Shown: piece by piece, positions 63,384-64,000 of the stretch | Layout: each line of letters starts with the position of its first letter | Numbering within the stretch: position 1 is the first letter of the stretch | Assembly (NCBI GenBank): GCA_910575725.1 | Contig: CAJTFE010000008.1 | Location: 1 to 64,000, forward strand | DNA from: Clostridia bacterium | GTDB taxonomy: Bacteria > Bacillota > Clostridia > Lachnospirales > Lachnospiraceae | Reading direction: 5' to 3' | Length of the DNA stretch: 64,000 nt | Notes under the pieces: generated by a model | The model's database searches: none | Seen by the model: only the letters and a program-made list of their open reading frames with translations | Told to the model about the DNA's origin: nothing | Translations under genes and position numbers: made by a program

Positions 63384-64000
63384 ATGGAACAGCTCATCAG
63401 TCGGCTGCAGAAGCCTCAGTGTGCCGCAGCCTTGTTTGCAGAATGGGAAGAGACCCTTATCTGGTCCTGCCTCCAGGGCGTTATGGGCGGTGTATACGGC
63501 GATCATCCAAAGGAGCCGGCCTCTGCGGCAGCGATCCTTGGCGATTTCTGCTTTCTGGCCGGAAAGCCAAGCCAAGCTCTTGCCTCATATAAGCCGGAGG
63601 GCAGCAGCCGGGATTTTATCATCATGATTCCGCAAAACGAGGCATGGGGCAGGGCTATCTTGGAATGCTGGGGGAAAAAAGCAAAGGAAGTCACACGGTA
63701 TGCGGTGAAAAAAGACCCGGATGTATTTGACCGGAAAAAGCTTTTGGAAATGGCTTCCCGGCTGCCTGAAGGATGTGTCATAAGGCCCATTGATCAAGAA
63801 CTGTACCTTCGATGCAGGAACAGGGAATGGAGCCGGGATTTGGTGGGCCAGTACCGGAATTTTGCAGAATATGAGAGGCTTGGACTTGGCTTTGCCGTCT
63901 TAAAGGGCAATGAAATCATAGCGGGAGCGTCCTCTTATTCTGCTTATCAGGAAGGGATCGAGATCCAGATTGATACCAGAAGGGATCACCGCAGAAAAGG
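63384..64000 (+). CDS. GNAT-type acetyltransferase (PF12746-like), 3' end outside window
   Basis: ATG 63384 follows AAAGGAATTCAAA. The visible 205 codons include MPEQ-free start MEQLISRLQKPQCAALF, DFCFLAGKP, DFIIMIPQNEAWGRAIL and FAVLKGNEIIAGASSYSAY, then EIQIDTRRDHRRKG, the start of the acetyl-CoA-binding motif, where the window ends. This matches GNAT proteins of Firmicutes with an extra N-terminal domain. The C-terminal part lies beyond the window. Confidence 0.75.
   Translation, partial: MEQLISRLQKPQCAAALFAEWEETLIWSCLQGVMGGVYGDHPKEPASAAAILGDFCFLAGKPSQALASYKPEGSSRDFIIMIPQNEAWGRAILECWGKKAKEVTRYAVKKDPDVFDRKKLLEMASRLPEGCVIRPIDQELYLRCRNREWSRDLVGQYRNFAEYERLGLGFAVLKGNEIIAGASSYSAYQEGIEIQIDTRRDHRRK

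Overview
The window reads as chromosomal DNA of an anaerobic Clostridia member, most likely a Lachnospiraceae. This is inferred from family content and gene order, not from a search. Supporting signs are a fused hisZ-hisG, a glycyl-radical enzyme with its activase, the order radical SAM pair / RNase G / rplU / prp / rpmA / obgE / yhbY / nadD / yqeK / rsfS, and a flagellin carrying a protease domain.

Layout. Positions 1-6500 are accessory and partly decayed: an IS200/IS605 right end, a GntR-controlled ABC exporter operon, a Cys-rich KTR protein, an XRE-cupin regulator with a metallo-hydrolase, a DUF2000 gene, and remnants of a decarboxylase-like gene and a serine recombinase. Positions 6670-12020 hold an XRE regulator, a membrane protein and a MacB/FtsX-type ABC system. 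Positions 12236-25326 form a nucleoside uptake and salvage region: BMP-type lipoprotein, YjjI-type glycyl-radical enzyme, uridine phosphorylase, deoB, a Crp-like regulator, YjjW activase, a three-gene ABC transporter, a YczE-type membrane protein, deoD and deoC. Nucleosides imported by the ABC system would be split by Udp and DeoD, isomerised by DeoB and cleaved by DeoC. The YjjI/YjjW pair is the unexplained part of this set.

Positions 25584-29602 lie on the minus strand: YciI, a WYL regulator, a CpXC protein, a small repeat ORF and a flagellinolysin with a SigD-type promoter. Positions 29748-38043 contain a pseudouridine synthase, an M50-like protein, recU and a partial his cluster (hisZG, hisD, hisB, and hisIE with a half-barrel extension). 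Positions 38110-44571 carry membrane proteins of possible envelope function and a small patch of broken genes around a DUF4160/DUF2442 pair. Positions 44803-53156 are the conserved translation and ribosome-assembly block. The remainder holds DUF554, Nudix, lexA, a hemerythrin-receiver fusion, GNATs, a TPM protein, MATE and a long membrane-anchored protein.

Two repeat families stand out. (1) A ~178-bp structured element occurs three times in full (13643, 24477, 43148) and once with an internal deletion (53191). Each copy ends exactly in the AGGAGG ribosome-binding site of the next gene. Its stems show paired compensatory changes, and an apparently unoccupied version of the left flank is present at 7126-7150. 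(2) Two giant hairpins (15489-15689 and 25339-25552) share an inner core but have different, perfectly self-complementary 34-38 bp outer arms. In the deo region each gene preceded by a type-1 element (yjjI, deoC) is followed by one giant hairpin.
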